In this document: piece after piece, positions 1-63,249 of the stretch
Numbering within the stretch: the first letter of the stretch is position 1
Layout of the letters: the number at the start of each line of letters is the position of its first letter
Source: Amorphochlora amoebiformis
Taxonomy: Eukaryota > Cercozoa > Chlorarachniophyceae
Direction of reading: 5' to 3'
DNA length: 64,000 nucleotides
NCBI GenBank assembly: GCA_054601695.1
Contig: BAAHQB010000154.1
Location: forward strand, 124,001-188,000
Translations under genes and position numbers: made by a program
The notes under the pieces: generated by a model
Told to the model about the DNA's origin: nothing
The model's input: only the letters and a program-made list of their open reading frames with translations
The model's database searches: none

Positions 1-324
1 AACACACATCCTATTCGACGACGATGAAACTAGTTGAAAGAAACTGAACTGAACTATCATTACATACCGACCTCAATCGCGATCCTAATCATGCGTATGA
101 ATTAAGATTATCATATGTGGATATTCGCCGGCTAATAGGCGGCTATATAAACTAGTAAGCGGCAGTGGTAGTATATGATTAACTAGACTAAATATGATAT
201 TTTTTTACATGCGTATGCTAGTATCGTGTAGGTATATATACATATATATTTTTATTATATATATATATATATATATATCATAGTACTAGATAAAAATTAT
301 CTCTATTTGATGATAGGTATATAC

Positions 325-362
<38 letters not shown>

Positions 363-590
363 TCATTAATTACTATCTATCACGTGTATGTACAGTGCCC
401 GGGTACGGTTTAATTGTATCTAATGTATCTAGTCATAATCTAGGTACTACAGTACAGTGTGTAGGCCTCAGTTATTCTCGGTAAACATACAATCATGAAC
501 CGTACTACCGTCGATGCTAGTTACTAGTCTTACACTACATCTAGTACATCATGGGATAGTTCAAACTTCAAATAATTTTTCATCAATATC
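1..590. other. CTAG-rich intergenic island beyond the BLOC1S1 3' end
   Basis: No coding signal is visible. The stretch is complex sequence unusually dense in CTAG and related TAGTA/ACTAG words, interrupted by (TA)n tracts at about 230-282 and 322-363. It lies beyond the stop codon of the minus-strand BLOC1S1 gene. The same sequence class recurs at 16.0-16.7, 40.7-41.5 and 57.0-58.1 kb, each time after gene 3' ends, so I read it as a 3' intergenic class rather than random DNA. Its function is unknown. Confidence 0.5.
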
Positions 591-602
591 GTAATCACTG
601 TC

Positions 603-1227
603 CTATACATTCTCCACCCCATCCACACTACTACCCTTGGGCTCAACACTCTTCGTTTCTTCCCCAGATCCCTGCGGGTTGGTAGCTGGTTTCTTTGACC
701 CCTGTTTGACAACCTGGATCAACGATGTGTTTATGCTATTGAGGTCCGCCTCGATGCCCTGAGCCCAATTCTTTACGTCCCCCAGTTCCTTCAGTGCATC
801 GTTGAACGACGAATATAAGCCAGCCCACTGGCCGACCTCGTTGGCGAAGGTCAGGGCCTTGGCCTCGAGGGCCTTCGCCTCGGATTCAAGACGCCTTTGG
901 TTCTCGTAAGTCTTCGTGACCCCGGTGTCTAACGAATCGAGGAGATACTGGCCTAAATCTTCGACGCTCTTTACGAGATCTTGTTTCTCCCGTTCTGGGG
1001 TTTGAGGGGACGTCAGCAGGGAGAAAAGGAGGGCGATGACAGGGGAGAGAAAGCACTCTCGTACAAATTTCGATATTCATAAGGAAGCCTGACCTAAATC
1101 CTTTCGCAATTGTCTCGAAGTGGTTCTATGCTTCGCAACGATGTCCGCCAAGGACTCAGACTTGGCTAAGAATAACAAATTAGTACAACCATAGCCTCGA
1201 GACAGGGTACGGGGATTGACCCGCCAT
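603..1227 (-). CDS. BLOC1S1: BLOC-1 complex subunit 1 (GCN5L1-like)
   Basis: Three exons on the minus strand: 1227-1221, 1165-1094 and 994-603, all phase-consistent, giving 156 residues. The core matches the BLOC1S1/GCN5L1 family: an N-terminal helix beginning SLADIVAKHRTTSRQLRKDL, then NQRRLESEAKALEAKA, then GQWAGLYSSFNDALKELGDV and KNWAQGIEADLNSINTSL, the most conserved block of the family. The human protein is about 125 residues; here a polar tail of roughly 40 residues is added. Known members act in lysosome-related organelle biogenesis, in BORC-dependent lysosome positioning, and in mitochondrial protein acetylation; which applies here cannot be told. Introns are short and non-repetitive (55 and 99 bp). 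The 7-nt first exon (ATGGCGG, donor GTCAAT) is the least certain part. It shares a promoter region with the divergent TIM23-like gene. Confidence 0.9.
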
Positions 1228-1346
1228 CGTCAGAGATTTCCAGGGATTCTCTCCGCGCATATACCCGGGATTCAAAGACTGTAAAAGGAAATCCCGTCAA
1301 ATCCCCGGACGAATCCCGGGATTTATCCGCACTGCGTGGGGTGCAG
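1228..1346. promoter_or_regulatory. Bidirectional promoter region with GGGATTCC/CCCGGG cluster
   Basis: This 119-bp space separates the divergent start codons of BLOC1S1 and the TIM23-like gene. It carries several imperfect copies of a palindrome-like word (AGGGATTCTC, CCCGGGATTC, GAATCCCGGGATTT, AAATCCCCGGAC) on both strands. The same word family appears in the 5' spaces of other genes in this window. Role in transcription is inferred from position only. Confidence 0.5.
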
Positions 1347-15036
<13,690 letters not shown>

Positions 15037-15304
15037 TCCAGGAATATGTTTATATTATAACGAGAATTATCAATAAAAGGGATATTCTCTAGCAGTCCAC
15101 TCAAGAAAATTCCAGGAATGTTCAAACTTCTCTCGGGAAAAGTTCCGGAAGCGTGACATGTCGTGACGTCACATCCTGTGATCTAATATTCGAAAGCCCA
15201 TTACTACCGGGTACTGGATCGGACGATCTCCAAGAATCTCCGGAATCTCCAGTGATCTCCAGCTATTTAGAGTATACGTATGAGGATACTTTAACACGCT
15301 ATCG
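15037..15304 (+). promoter_or_regulatory. TIM23 3' UTR and promoter-like GGAATCTCC cluster
   Basis: Directly after the TIM23 stop is AATAAA at 15072. From about 15190 to 15262 the sequence holds repeated TACCGGGTACTGG, GATCTCC, AATCTCCGGAATCTCC and GATCTCCAG words. These resemble the GGGATTCC clusters found 5' of other genes. A small gene model begins at 15305. Confidence 0.35.
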
Positions 15305-15405
15305 ATGTCTATTCTTCGAACTTCGTCTCCTCGTGCTATTTATATTGTTGTTTTAACAATATATATATAAATATATATGTATGTATATATATATATATAT
15401 ATGTA

Positions 15406-15437
<32 letters not shown>

Positions 15438-15517
15438 GAGAGAGACAGAGAGAGAGAGACTGAGTAAGGACTTTCTCTCCCTGTTTCTGTGTAAATTGAT
15501 ATACATATGTATATATG

Positions 15518-15568
<51 letters not shown>

Positions 15569-15634
15569 TTTATTATCAGAAAAGAGATGATGACGAGCAA
15601 CTATTCACTCCAGTAGGCATGGAAGGTAATATAT

Positions 15635-15690
<56 letters not shown>

Positions 15691-15743
15691 TAAGGTATAA
15701 ATACATACGTGTATATGTGAAGTTTATACCTCCTAAACATAGA

Positions 15744-15789
<46 letters not shown>

Positions 15790-16023
15790 TATATGTATAT
15801 ACACATGTATATATATATTATATATATGTTCAGTAAATATATAATTTATACACACATATACATATAATATATGTGTATGTATATATAATATATATATATA
15901 TTACATGTGTATATGATTTGTGTGTGTGTGTGTTTTTGTGTGTGCATATATAATATATACACACATATATATATATACATACATTTATATATAGGCTTCC
16001 ATCCGGGCAACGCCGATAATTAA
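15305..16023 (+). CDS. Small unassigned gene, about 38 codons
   Basis: I do not recognise this product. The two 3' exons are convincing by splice sites: 15580-15625 (ATCAG acceptor, GTAATA donor; [16 protein letters not shown]) and 15995-16023 (FHPGNADN then TAA), in phase with each other. The first exon is a guess: ATG at 15305, just after a promoter-like cluster, read to 15346 with a weak GTTGTT donor. The whole product would be a short polypeptide with an acidic middle. Another unseen exon is possible in the (TA)n intron 15626-15994. Confidence 0.3.
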
Positions 16024-16075
16024 AACATTAGTTTGAGTTTTTTAGGGATATCACTAGATTAAGCTCTCATTTAGT

Positions 16076-16121
<46 letters not shown>

Positions 16122-16660
16122 TATATATCAAACTAATCTGGTACGATTAAACTTTTAACTCATACATCCAGTTTTCATGTACCATATCCTAGATGTATAT
16201 TCTATACCTACTCCAGTACTAGACTAGACTAGACCTAGTATATATGTGCTATATATATACATATATATATCTATCTAGTATCTAGCAAATATAGCTAGAT
16301 AGCTTAAAACCTTGAAAATTTCGTTATGGGTCTAGTCAGTGGATTAAATCTACTTTTATAACTAGTATATAGGTAATCTAGATAATCATTCATGTATGAT
16401 TGATTAACGACTCTAATAACGAGAACACAGTGCTACACACATACACTAGACACGTGTACATTCGGATGTTTTAGATGTGTTTGCTGAAGAGGACTAAGTT
16501 TGCTAAGGTACTACTAGTAGTACAAATACTACGATGCTATTACGACTAGCATAACTATGTACAGATTCCAGAAATTCTCTCAGGTTATGATCGATATGAT
16601 TGGAAAACTTTCAATAGTATGTCAGTTTTTCGGTCTTAACTAGTCTAAATCTCTAGCGGC
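16024..16660. other. CTAG-rich island between convergent genes
   Basis: Complex, non-coding sequence dense in CTAG, ACTAGT and TAGTACTA words (for example the run near 16210-16240), with one (TA)n tract at 16078-16128. It separates the stop of the small plus-strand gene from the 3' end of the minus-strand hydrolase gene. Confidence 0.5.
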
Positions 16661-16705
16661 GATGGCGTACGGAGTTGAAGAGCCGATTGGATCGCATTGG
16701 CATAT

Positions 16706-33546
<16,841 letters not shown>

Positions 33547-33759
33547 TTAAAAGTTTAAAAAAGCGGTTATATGATCCTTGGGGTTTCGCGAAAGAGATAT
33601 AGGAAGGGGGGGGGGGGGGGGGTGGGAGGGTTGCACGACCATCTCAAGCTGGTTAAAATCTGAATCCCCGGGGACTCCCGGACATTCCCCGGTAGACACG
33701 GGTAAATCCCCGGTATTACATTATTACCCCCGGGTTTCTGTGGACAACAGTATGTCACT
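33547..33759. promoter_or_regulatory. Promoter region of the hydrolase with CCCCGGG cluster and poly-G
   Basis: Directly 5' of the minus-strand ATG at 33546. From 33660 to 33735 it holds ATCCCCGGGGACTCCCGG, ATTCCCCGG, AATCCCCGG and CCCCCGGG words. A run of about 16 G begins near 33607. The arrangement resembles the other 5' spaces in the window. Confidence 0.45.
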
Positions 33760-34592
33760 ATGAGTGACGCCCAGCAGATCTATATGGATAAACAATATTA
33801 TAGCCCAACTGGTTTTGCGGCTTGTTGATATCTGGATCTCTACAAGTTACTCATTATATCACCTGCGTTAACTGAAACTTGTATCTGGATATGTACATTT
33901 TGCGGCTTGTTGATATCTGGATCTCTACAAGTTACTCATTATATCACCTGCGTTGAAACTTGTATCTGGATATGTACATGTTTTTACGTCACACGTGCAC
34001 CGACGCTAGGACGTATGTATACATACACATTTTCGGCCTATAAACAAAAATATATGCTAGATATGTGTATACATACATATATAATAAATATATATATATA
34101 TATATGCATATACATATGTAATACATAATTATATGTCACGTTTTCCAAGAATAATGTGATGCATATGAGGCCTTACTATTCAGACTGTGAGAGGCTAAAA
34201 CCATAGTATCCAGACACAGTGACACACTGTTTCTGACTAGTCTAAAGGAAAAAAAAAACCAGGCACAACCGCAGAATGAGAGCAACACGTAACCGTTGAT
34301 ATTAAATGTAACTCATTATGCATGACAGCACATAATGCGAGTGTCAGGCATAGGTACTGCACTAAAAAGGCGTGAGAATACTACAATACGATTCTAAACA
34401 CACATACGCGTGACACACCCTGAGTGACAGCCCCAACCCCCTTCTCGCGCCGTCGAGTTCGTGCTAGTATTTCTCTGTAATTCTAAATAAAAAAGCGGTC
34501 ATCGGCCCCAAATGACACCACCGCACGATTTGCAATCGACGCACTGTCCCTCTACGCCAGGCGATGACCCTTAGGAAACTCTTGTATCATAT
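33760..34592. other. Intergenic stretch with an 80-bp tandem duplication, no clear gene
   Basis: An ATG at 33760 opens only 22 codons (MSDAQQIYMDKQYYSPTG...), and I find no convincing splice donor, so I do not call a gene. TTTGCGGCTTGTTGATATC and the following ~75 bp are tandemly duplicated at about 33819 and 33897. From 34130 to 34592 is complex sequence containing the petM 3' flank, with AATAAA on the plus strand near 34484. Confidence 0.4.
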
Positions 34593-35475
34593 CTATTCCT
34601 TAGCGGTGAGAACCTGGACACAAAATTATCCATCATAAACCAATCCGTGAAAGTACACAGTCGGGTTTGAACCTGCTCAAGACGGAGCATAGCAAAACCG
34701 AGCACGACACCGAGAACAGCACACGCGAAGACGTTGAAAGCGACTCCGAAAACGAACTCGGCGTCACCGTTCTGGTAACCGGCGACCTCGGCAATCTGGG
34801 CAAAGAATCTGAATGTCAGAAAGACTAGATTCGGACAGATATGTACCATTTTCGCACCCTCACTCATCATATCCTGCCCCCTCTCCTATTTTGTAAGCCG
34901 TGCTGTGTCCCCCTGATTAAACCCTTGTTGTTTTCGCACCTGGTGAGCATTAGCGGCGTGGGCAACGGATGAGAGGCCTAGGGCCTTGGCAGTGGCCATA
35001 CCACCAAGGGCCATCTTGGGGAGGTCGGCGAAGTTGGGCTGCTGGCCTGCCTGAGCGTTAACGCGGGGAGCAAAAGAACGAGCAGAGTGGGTCATCGGGC
35101 GGCCAATGCCTACTAAAAGGGTTGGATTCACGTTCGTGATAGATCCTAGATTGCGCCAGCAGGGTGGGGTATCTAAGTGCACAGGCGCAAAGGGGAAGTA
35201 GGGGTACCGGTGCTTGTGGTCCTAGCCATCGAGGCAGGAGCCCCAAGCTCTGTGATAGAAAAAGCATGTCAGGTAGAGTCCAGTGGATACGGCAAGCAGA
35301 CGTGGTCATTCCGCAGATTATCGCCCCCTCTTTACCGCTCAGGTGCGCGAAAATTTCGGGTGGAAAACGGGTTGCGAAGGGTTGTACCCGAGGAGCCGCG
35401 CATGGCGAAGGCGCATAGGACGACGACAAGGGAGATGTTGAGGACAATGGAGATAAGGAGGGCTAAAGACTTCAT
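34593..35475 (-). CDS. petM: Cytochrome b6f complex subunit PetM, nuclear-encoded
   Basis: Five minus-strand exons: 35475-35388, 35249-35208, 35109-34940, 34795-34673 and 34613-34593, all in phase, 147 residues. The mature C-terminus matches PetM of green algae: NGDAEFVFGVAFN, then a single membrane helix ending GVVLGFAMLRLEQ and a short tail VLTAKE. PetM is a small thylakoid subunit of the cytochrome b6f complex. The N-terminus starts MKSLALLISIVLNISLVVVL..AFA, a clear signal peptide, followed by a Ser/Thr/Arg-rich stretch with few acidic residues including SARSFAPRVNAQ. A signal peptide plus transit-like segment is the pattern for plastids surrounded by extra membranes. Introns are short (98-145 bp; the last is 59 bp) and free of TA or telomeric repeat. 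Exons 1-2 are less certain than 3-5. Confidence 0.85.
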
Positions 35476-36024
35476 CGCGGCAGGATGGCTTGGTTCGGTC
35501 GACGTGCGCGGCGGTCCTTTTCAAAGAGAAAGTACAAGAGCGACGGGATTCCCCGGGATTCTTCGAAAAACCGAAGTGTATCACGGATCCCAGGGATATC
35601 CCCAGAGATCTCTGGGGACCTTTGTTTATAAGGAGAGACCGGGATTCAACATCTAAACACCGGTAGTAACTGCCCTTGTTGCCGAATGTTGGAAGCAACC
35701 TCAGTAAACCGGATCTCAGAATCGCTGCAATGGTTGTGTTTCAGAATCGCTGCAAATGGCTGTGCTTTTGTTCAGATTTGGTAATACCAAGGAGAGTATT
35801 GTTCATGCCGACAAAATGAAACATTTTTCCAGGTGGAATGTCCTTAATAAATACAATTTTAAACACAACCGACATTTTCTTTTTAAAGAAATTGTCGAAT
35901 GGGGTGACTGGGAGTAGTTTGAATTTCCATTGAAAGACGGAAGTCAGTTGATCGATCGTGCCAGAACTCCCCACACCTCCCCTTTCCCATTTCGCCACCC
36001 CACCCCTGCGTACATATTAACGTC
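35476..36024. promoter_or_regulatory. Bidirectional space between petM and the PHD/ARID gene
   Basis: It separates two divergent start codons. 35545-35630 contains GGGATTCCCCGGGATTCTTC, GATCCCAGGGATATCCCC and GATCTCTGGGGACC, the strongest example of the window's 5' palindromic cluster. A short CAGAATCGCTGCAA direct repeat lies near 35717 and 35741. No other coding signal. Confidence 0.45.
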
Positions 36025-40429
<4,405 letters not shown>

Positions 40430-40435
40430 ATTTGA

Positions 40436-40640
40436 GTCTGGATTCCGAAGGTTTCGCCGGAGTCTAGATTCCGAAGGTTTTCTGGATTTCGAAGGTTTCG
40501 CCGGAGTGTGGATTCCGAAGGTTTCGCCGGAATCTGGATTCCGAAGATTTCGCCGGAGTGTGGATTCCGAAGTTTTCGCCGGAATCTGCATTCCGAAGGT
40601 TTCGCCGGAGTCTGGATTCCGAATGTTTCGCGGTTCCTTG
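40436..40640 (+). repeat. 26-bp minisatellite just after the PHD/ARID stop
   Basis: About eight units of GGATTCCGAAGGTTTCGCCG plus GAGTCT with substitutions, starting about ten bases after the TAA at 40429. The open frames across it on both strands follow from the missing stop in the unit and are not supported as genes. Confidence 0.8.
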
Positions 40641-40729
40641 CAGCTCATAGAATCGACTCGATCGGTGCAATCTGTCGATGCAGTATGTTTGTATTCCGGC
40701 ACGTGTGCTCCTTGAGATTCTGTTTAAGT

Positions 40730-41511
40730 GATGGGATTCAAATTCAACCGCTAGTTATAAGGCCTATAGTAGTTGTTAACGTACGATTAGCGTTCCGATA
40801 GTTGCAGTGACGAACTTATAATTATGAATTCAGTCAGTATATACTAATTTATGATGGGCTACAGTTAGATTAACTAGATTAAGACTGGCCAGACTCTTGG
40901 GAGACGTTACACTGGTCACAGTCTAGATAGTTATAATTGTACTATATATATGGACTAGACGGATAGCTAGCATAATGATTATCTTGATATTATTGTAAAC
41001 TTTCAGCCGGAAATCGATCATCTCTAGATCATCTTGATTACTACTGCGTATACTAGTATATCTAAATTAGACTCGGTATTACCGTCGAAGAGAGTTAATT
41101 ACGACTTTGTTAGTTCTCTAGTCGTATAGTTCTAGCTAGTTCTTCTAGTACTACGTAGGCAGCTATATCAGAGTCATCAGACTCTATTGAGGGGTAGGCA
41201 GATATACCTACCTGACTCTGACAGTTTCTAAGATCGACTAGATCGATTTGAGCCTTCTGAAGCTACTCAATCACTGAATCTAGTGAATGATACTAGTGAT
41301 AAGTCAAGAAACTCTAGAAAACGACGTCTAGAACGCTTATGATATAGATAATCTAGATAATCTAGTAATATCTAGAAATATCGATTATTGCATAATTTGT
41401 GAAGAGTTTTGCCGATATAAATCAATGACATTGAGTTAATTACAAGCTTGCATACAATCTAGACGATATACGCTGACGTACGCGTACGCGATATACGTGT
41501 ACGTATGAGGC
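40730..41511. other. CTAG-rich island between convergent PHD/ARID and RABL3 genes
   Basis: Complex non-coding sequence with very many CTAG, TCTAGA and ACTAG words (for example 41090-41160 and 41270-41400), no (TA)n and no TTAGGG. It ends at the RABL3 stop codon. I see nothing coding in it. Confidence 0.5.
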
Positions 41512-51421
<9,910 letters not shown>

Positions 51422-52127
51422 ATCTTGCGTGGTCTCTGTTGTGCGTGTTCAATTCTGACGGCAAAAATATAAGTCGCAACAATGTGAATACCAAAAGAAC
51501 CCAAACCGGAAAGAAAAGGTCTAGGGAATATCGCGAGTATGTGTGATATCGGGGGTTATCACGAACTTCGCGGTGGGAAGGGAGATGTGGAGGGGAGGGG
51601 AAGGTAGGACAGCCCTCTCTTCTCTCTTGGGCCTTGTTTGTTTCTTCCCTCCTCCTTTCTCCTCTCCTCCCCATCCATCCTTACCTCTGTTCTTACACTC
51701 TCTTTTTCTCCCCAATTAGACTTCTCTACTAGTATAATCGAGGTATTTGATGTCCTTGTGGAATAACCAACTCCATTTTTGCCGCTATTTGATTGGACAA
51801 TGCTAGAGAAGGTATAGAAGGAGGAGAGAGATGAGGGTGAGGGGGGGAAAAAGAAGTGAAGAGGGGAAGAAGAGAGAGGATAGAGGGGTAAAATGGGCTT
51901 GAGGTTACTACTCCTTGCATTCAAGGCGATGACGAATGGGGAAGGGAGGCCATTCGAGATCTCTGGAGACTATCAAGTTCGTTAAAGCCGGGGGCTTCTC
52001 GAAGCCCCGGGGGATTTCTGGATAATGGTACATAAACCTCTAAAACTTAAACAGCAAACGAGGCGGTCGAACGCTCCCGCAACGGCTGTCTTCATCGGTG
52101 GTATTCGCGCTAGGGCGAACAGTAGCC
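51422..52127. promoter_or_regulatory. Divergent promoter space of RABL3 and the coiled-coil gene
   Basis: 51560-51900 is strongly biased: pyrimidine-rich (plus) to 51710, then purine-rich from 51800. 51985-52022 holds AAGCCGGGGGCTTCTCGAAG and CCCCGGGGGATTTC, again the GGGATT/CCCGGG class. No gene is recognised in the interval, and the open frames in the CT-rich part are low-complexity. Confidence 0.45.
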
Positions 52128-56946
<4,819 letters not shown>

Positions 56947-57155
56947 CAGTGTAGACGAAAAATGTGTGTATCCTAGAGGGGAGGACAAGGGGTGAGAATT
57001 AATTTAGTTACGACTGTACTGAAATCAACCACTGAAGGTTATCAATTATTTCATTTAAGTATTTGTCATATATATATTTACAGAGTATATAGCTAGTATC
57101 TAGAGTATATATATTTATAATTATATATATATGCACATATATATATACATATACT

Positions 57156-57211
<56 letters not shown>

Positions 57212-58176
57212 ATATATAAAACAATAATACTAATACTACTACTACTTACTGCTACTACTAAATAGTACTAATAATAATAATAATAATATATTACCAATTC
57301 ACCAGCTAGTATCTAGTATGTACGATACGCACCAGCTTAGATTGAGCTGAGGTATATCTAGTATATACCTAGTATATTGATATATATATATACTAGATAC
57401 TAGATATGTCTAAATACTAGAATCGTTGATATATAATCATTACTTATATATTATACTAGCCCATCTAGAGTATGTGATACGCACCAGCTTTTGTCAAGCC
57501 TTTGAGGTATTATGGTCCGTATGTCTACTCTGACGTTGTATATATATACTAGTATACACAAGCGGGTCACTCAGTACTACCTAGTGTAGATATTAGATAT
57601 ATACAATCGGAATTACAGAAAAGATTTTCGATACGTACGTACCAATACGTGTACATGTTTTCGCACATATACGTAAGTAAGCCCGGACCAATCGACGAAC
57701 TAGTACAAGACGTACACTAGACAAGCCGAAATTATGTGCTCCACGCTCTTAGACGGTCACGATCCTTTAGATATTACTAGGCCGTGACACATAGCGAGAC
57801 CTAAGTACTGCAAAGTGGGTACCGTGCATCGTCTCGATCGTAGTAACTAGAGTATGTACCGTCACTCTTCACTAGCTTCAAATGCATCTCGATCCGATAG
57901 TATGATATACGTACGTACGTACCGGGTGTAATCTAGGTAATACTAGTAATTAAACATAATTACGCTGGATCAGGCTGGATATTCAGACTTGTATCTAGTG
58001 TCTAGAGTGTATACGTACGTACTACAGAATCTTGGTCTAGACTAGCTAGATAGTGGGTGATATGTTGGTGTAAATTTCATGATGTGTTGTGCGTACGCAT
58101 CATACGTACGTTTTTTATTTATACAGTTGTGTACTCATGCATGATCGAAGAGCTATATATATATATATACATATAT

Positions 58177-58239
<63 letters not shown>

Positions 58240-58389
58240 CACATATATATATAGCTAAAGTATCTACGATCTAACCTAATTGCGAATTTTCCAATGATTA
58301 GATCTTAAAGAACGGAATAAAATGACTTACATATATGACACGTCACTCATAAGCGCATCATCTAGATTGCCTATTCACCACCGTAAGCT
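56947..58389. other. CTAG-rich island between convergent coiled-coil and OATP genes
   Basis: 56960-58070 is complex sequence with many CTAG, TCTAGTAT and ACTAGATA words, a short (TA)n at 57157-57210 and an ACT/AAT triplet patch near 57230-57290. 58090-58260 adds (TA)n. No coding exon is recognised. The minus-strand OATP tail ends at 58390. Confidence 0.5.
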
Positions 58390-58442
58390 TCAACGGTAGC
58401 AGCAATTAATTCTAGCCTGCACTTTTCTTCGATCAGACTCCG

Positions 58443-58492
<50 letters not shown>

Positions 58493-58619
58493 CTCCAACA
58501 AGTAGCAAACGCCAAAAAAAAACACCAGCCGAAAAGTTCAAAAAAAAAAAATAAAATAAAAAAAAAAAACGCTTGGTCGAATATCCAAAGTGGATGGATA
58601 TCTAGACCTTTCGTACATA

Positions 58620-58668
<49 letters not shown>

Positions 58669-59026
58669 TTCTTTGTAATGTTTTGAAATAATCCATTGTA
58701 TACTCTTAATTACGCTTAGAGTAGAAAAGAAGGATGAGAGAGTGGCAAGCTTATTTTAGGCCATTTTCCTTGAAAAAAGATTAAAAAAAAAACACATTTC
58801 TTAGCTAGTTGAATGACATTAGCATGAGTCGAGAGAAATGGTTAGCAGGGTGGGGTACTGTTTACTATTTATATACATACGTAAGCCTTGAATGTTTTTG
58901 AGTTCATTTATTTGAATTCAGAATGACATCGGATATGTAGCCTACACGTTAACAGGTCTGTCCCTATCTCCTGCGCGACTTGATGGGGGAGCAGATTGCT
59001 GTATGGTATATGTAAATAAATGTATG

Positions 59027-59061
<35 letters not shown>

Positions 59062-59103
59062 GTATATGTATATAAATACATGTATACACATGTATACGTA
59101 TGC

Positions 59104-59153
<50 letters not shown>

Positions 59154-59168
59154 TATGTGTATATGTAT

Positions 59169-59212
<44 letters not shown>

Positions 59213-59306
59213 GCATAGTCATTGCATGAGGGAGAAACGAGCAAGTTATACATATATACGTATAAATGTTATCTTACAAGTATACATAATATATATACAT
59301 ATATTG

Positions 59307-59342
<36 letters not shown>

Positions 59343-59344
59343 GT

Positions 59345-59422
<78 letters not shown>

Positions 59423-59558
59423 ATTGCATGGATGAAAAACGAACAATTTATACATATATACGTATAACTGTTATCTTAATATACAGGTATACATAATATA
59501 TATATATATATTAATATAAATATAAATATATGTATATATATATATATATGTGTACGTA

Positions 59559-59593
<35 letters not shown>

Positions 59594-59602
59594 ATACATA
59601 CG

Positions 59603-59648
<46 letters not shown>

Positions 59649-59707
59649 CAAGAATGTCTTTTCGGAAGCCAAAAAATTGGATCATATATACATATATACA
59701 CACACAC

Positions 59708-59793
<86 letters not shown>

Positions 59794-59864
59794 ACAAACC
59801 CTGGGGTCCTTATCTTTTGAGAGTCTTGAGTTCGTGTTCTAATTATTATTATTATTATTATTAT

Positions 59865-59910
<46 letters not shown>

Positions 59911-59952
59911 TACACTATATATAATATATATATATATATATATAAATATATA

Positions 59953-59991
<39 letters not shown>

Positions 59992-60093
59992 TATCTATAT
60001 TTACATATATGTACCTTCATATATATTATATATATGTATACGTTGATATGTATAGAAGTGTGTGTGTATATATATATGTGTGTAGATGTATAC

Positions 60094-60160
<67 letters not shown>

Positions 60161-60188
60161 TATCTATATATATATATATACATATATA

Positions 60189-60270
<82 letters not shown>

Positions 60271-60493
60271 TATATGTATGTACTAATATATGAAAAATAT
60301 GAGTACATAAAGACACACACATATATATATATATAGGTAACGTTTGTATACATATCAATGTACATACCTTTCGGGGTCGCGGCGACACTTGGCCATGAAA
60401 ATTCATATCCTGTTAAGTGAATACATATATATGTATATATATATATGTATGTATGGATATATATATATATATATGTATGTATGGATATATATT

Positions 60494-60538
<45 letters not shown>

Positions 60539-60598
60539 TAACCACTTTTGAGGTAATAGTAAGCTTCCGCTCAACCACATGTGTATTCCACTGGGACC

Positions 60599-60644
<46 letters not shown>

Positions 60645-60670
60645 TATATATTTTTTGTATATGTATATAT

Positions 60671-60727
<57 letters not shown>

Positions 60728-60759
60728 CTATTCCCTTCGAACCTTCATACACACACATG

Positions 60760-60791
<32 letters not shown>

Positions 60792-60861
60792 GTTTAAATA
60801 ATAATCATATTATATTTTCATACACTTTGTATTAAAATATACTTACATATACACAAGAACT

Positions 60862-60926
<65 letters not shown>

Positions 60927-60942
60927 CTAAATCTTTACCTAT

Positions 60943-60987
<45 letters not shown>

Positions 60988-61107
60988 AATATTCACATAG
61001 TGAATTTATATATTATACGTACAGTTTAGGTTAGGGTTTGTAATTCTACTCATCATTTCACAAATCTTAGACCATATCATTTCACAAATCTTAGACCATA
61101 TATATAT

Positions 61108-61155
<48 letters not shown>

Positions 61156-61185
61156 TTATACACACACATATGTATATTTATACAT

Positions 61186-61222
<37 letters not shown>

Positions 61223-61235
61223 GATAAATATATAC

Positions 61236-61288
<53 letters not shown>

Positions 61289-61350
61289 TGGTTGATTACT
61301 GTGCTTTTGGACGAATCACTGAACCGGGTCTAACATCGGACTCTACGGTC

Positions 61351-61414
<64 letters not shown>

Positions 61415-61686
61415 CACACATATATTATATGTATACATCGCGAAATATATCCCGTAAATATGTGTACACATATATACACATACATATGCATATACATATA
61501 TAAAATGTTTATAATATGCGTATATATATATATATATTTACATATATGAAAACATATACATATATAGATAGTACAAGGCATATAAAGAGCGATACACACA
61601 CATATATATATATATACATATACATACATATATATATATATATACATGTATATATATATATATGTATATATATGTATATACATATG

Positions 61687-61782
<96 letters not shown>

Positions 61783-61791
61783 TTTATATAT

Positions 61792-61889
<98 letters not shown>

Positions 61890-61976
61890 ATTATATCATA
61901 TATAAAAATATATTATACTTATAAATATTATATACATACAATATGTATATACATTATATATATATATATATATAAT

Positions 61977-62025
<49 letters not shown>

Positions 62026-62253
62026 ACATATTTAAATCAAATATTCTATTTGATATACATAATACACACACGCACACACATATATATATATGTGTATGTA
62101 TATATATATATTATGTATGTATGTATGTTGAAATATATATTTAAATTACATTTTTATATGATATACATAATATATACACACACATAAATATATATCTACA
62201 TATAATTATATAATTATGTATGTATATGTATACATATATAGATATATACATAC

Positions 62254-62333
<80 letters not shown>

Positions 62334-62696
62334 ATGTATGTAAGAGGAAAAAAAGGAGAGTGAAGAAAGAAAGAGATGGAGATTAATGTAAGTTGTAGCA
62401 GCTTAGGATTACCACTAAAGGAAAAAAAAAAAAAAAAAAGAAAAAGGGAAAAATAAATGAGGGAAAATGAGAAAAAAAAAAAAATACCAAAAGAGGAGAA
62501 AGAGAAGATAAGACAGAGGGAGATGGAGATCAATGTAAGTTTTAGTGCTTAGGTTTAGCATTACCTTAAGAAAAACTAAAAAAAAAAAAAAAAAATGGAG
62601 GTAAAATGATTATTAGATCTACCTTTGGAAAGAGTGCGAGGAGAACTAAGTTTCTTCGAATAGTTACATTGCGATATTCCCAACAGGATCCCCTCT

Positions 62697-62736
<40 letters not shown>

Positions 62737-62790
62737 GCATATTTGTATATTATTACATATATGTATTCTTCCAATAGTTCCATATACTAC

Positions 62791-62829
<39 letters not shown>

Positions 62830-62925
62830 CCTCTCCACACTTCTCTTCCCACAGACCACACGCTGCGTCGAGTGCTAACCCAAATATCAAAGGTCCTGGT
62901 ACTGAACCCAAGGCCTGTATATATG

Positions 62926-62994
<69 letters not shown>

Positions 62995-63074
62995 AAGTGT
63001 CTGGTGCTAACCCAAATATCAAAGGTCCTGGTACTGAACCAAAGACCTATATATATGCATATACATGTATATAT

Positions 63075-63125
<51 letters not shown>

Positions 63126-63197
63126 TATGACCTGTTGTAGACTGCACATATTATCTATATATGTATATATACATACAACACACACATATATACACAC

Positions 63198-63249
<52 letters not shown>

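Noticed and set aside
15153-15356. Plus-strand frame [11 protein letters not shown]... as a gene
   Set aside because: It begins at a GTG, runs through the promoter-like cluster and has no similarity or splice support.
61020-61090. Minus-strand exon [14 protein letters not shown] with a GTACGT donor
   Set aside because: It has good-looking splice signals but does not fit the phases of its neighbours, which join in frame without it, and it contains a 24-bp tandem duplication. Left out of the OATP model.
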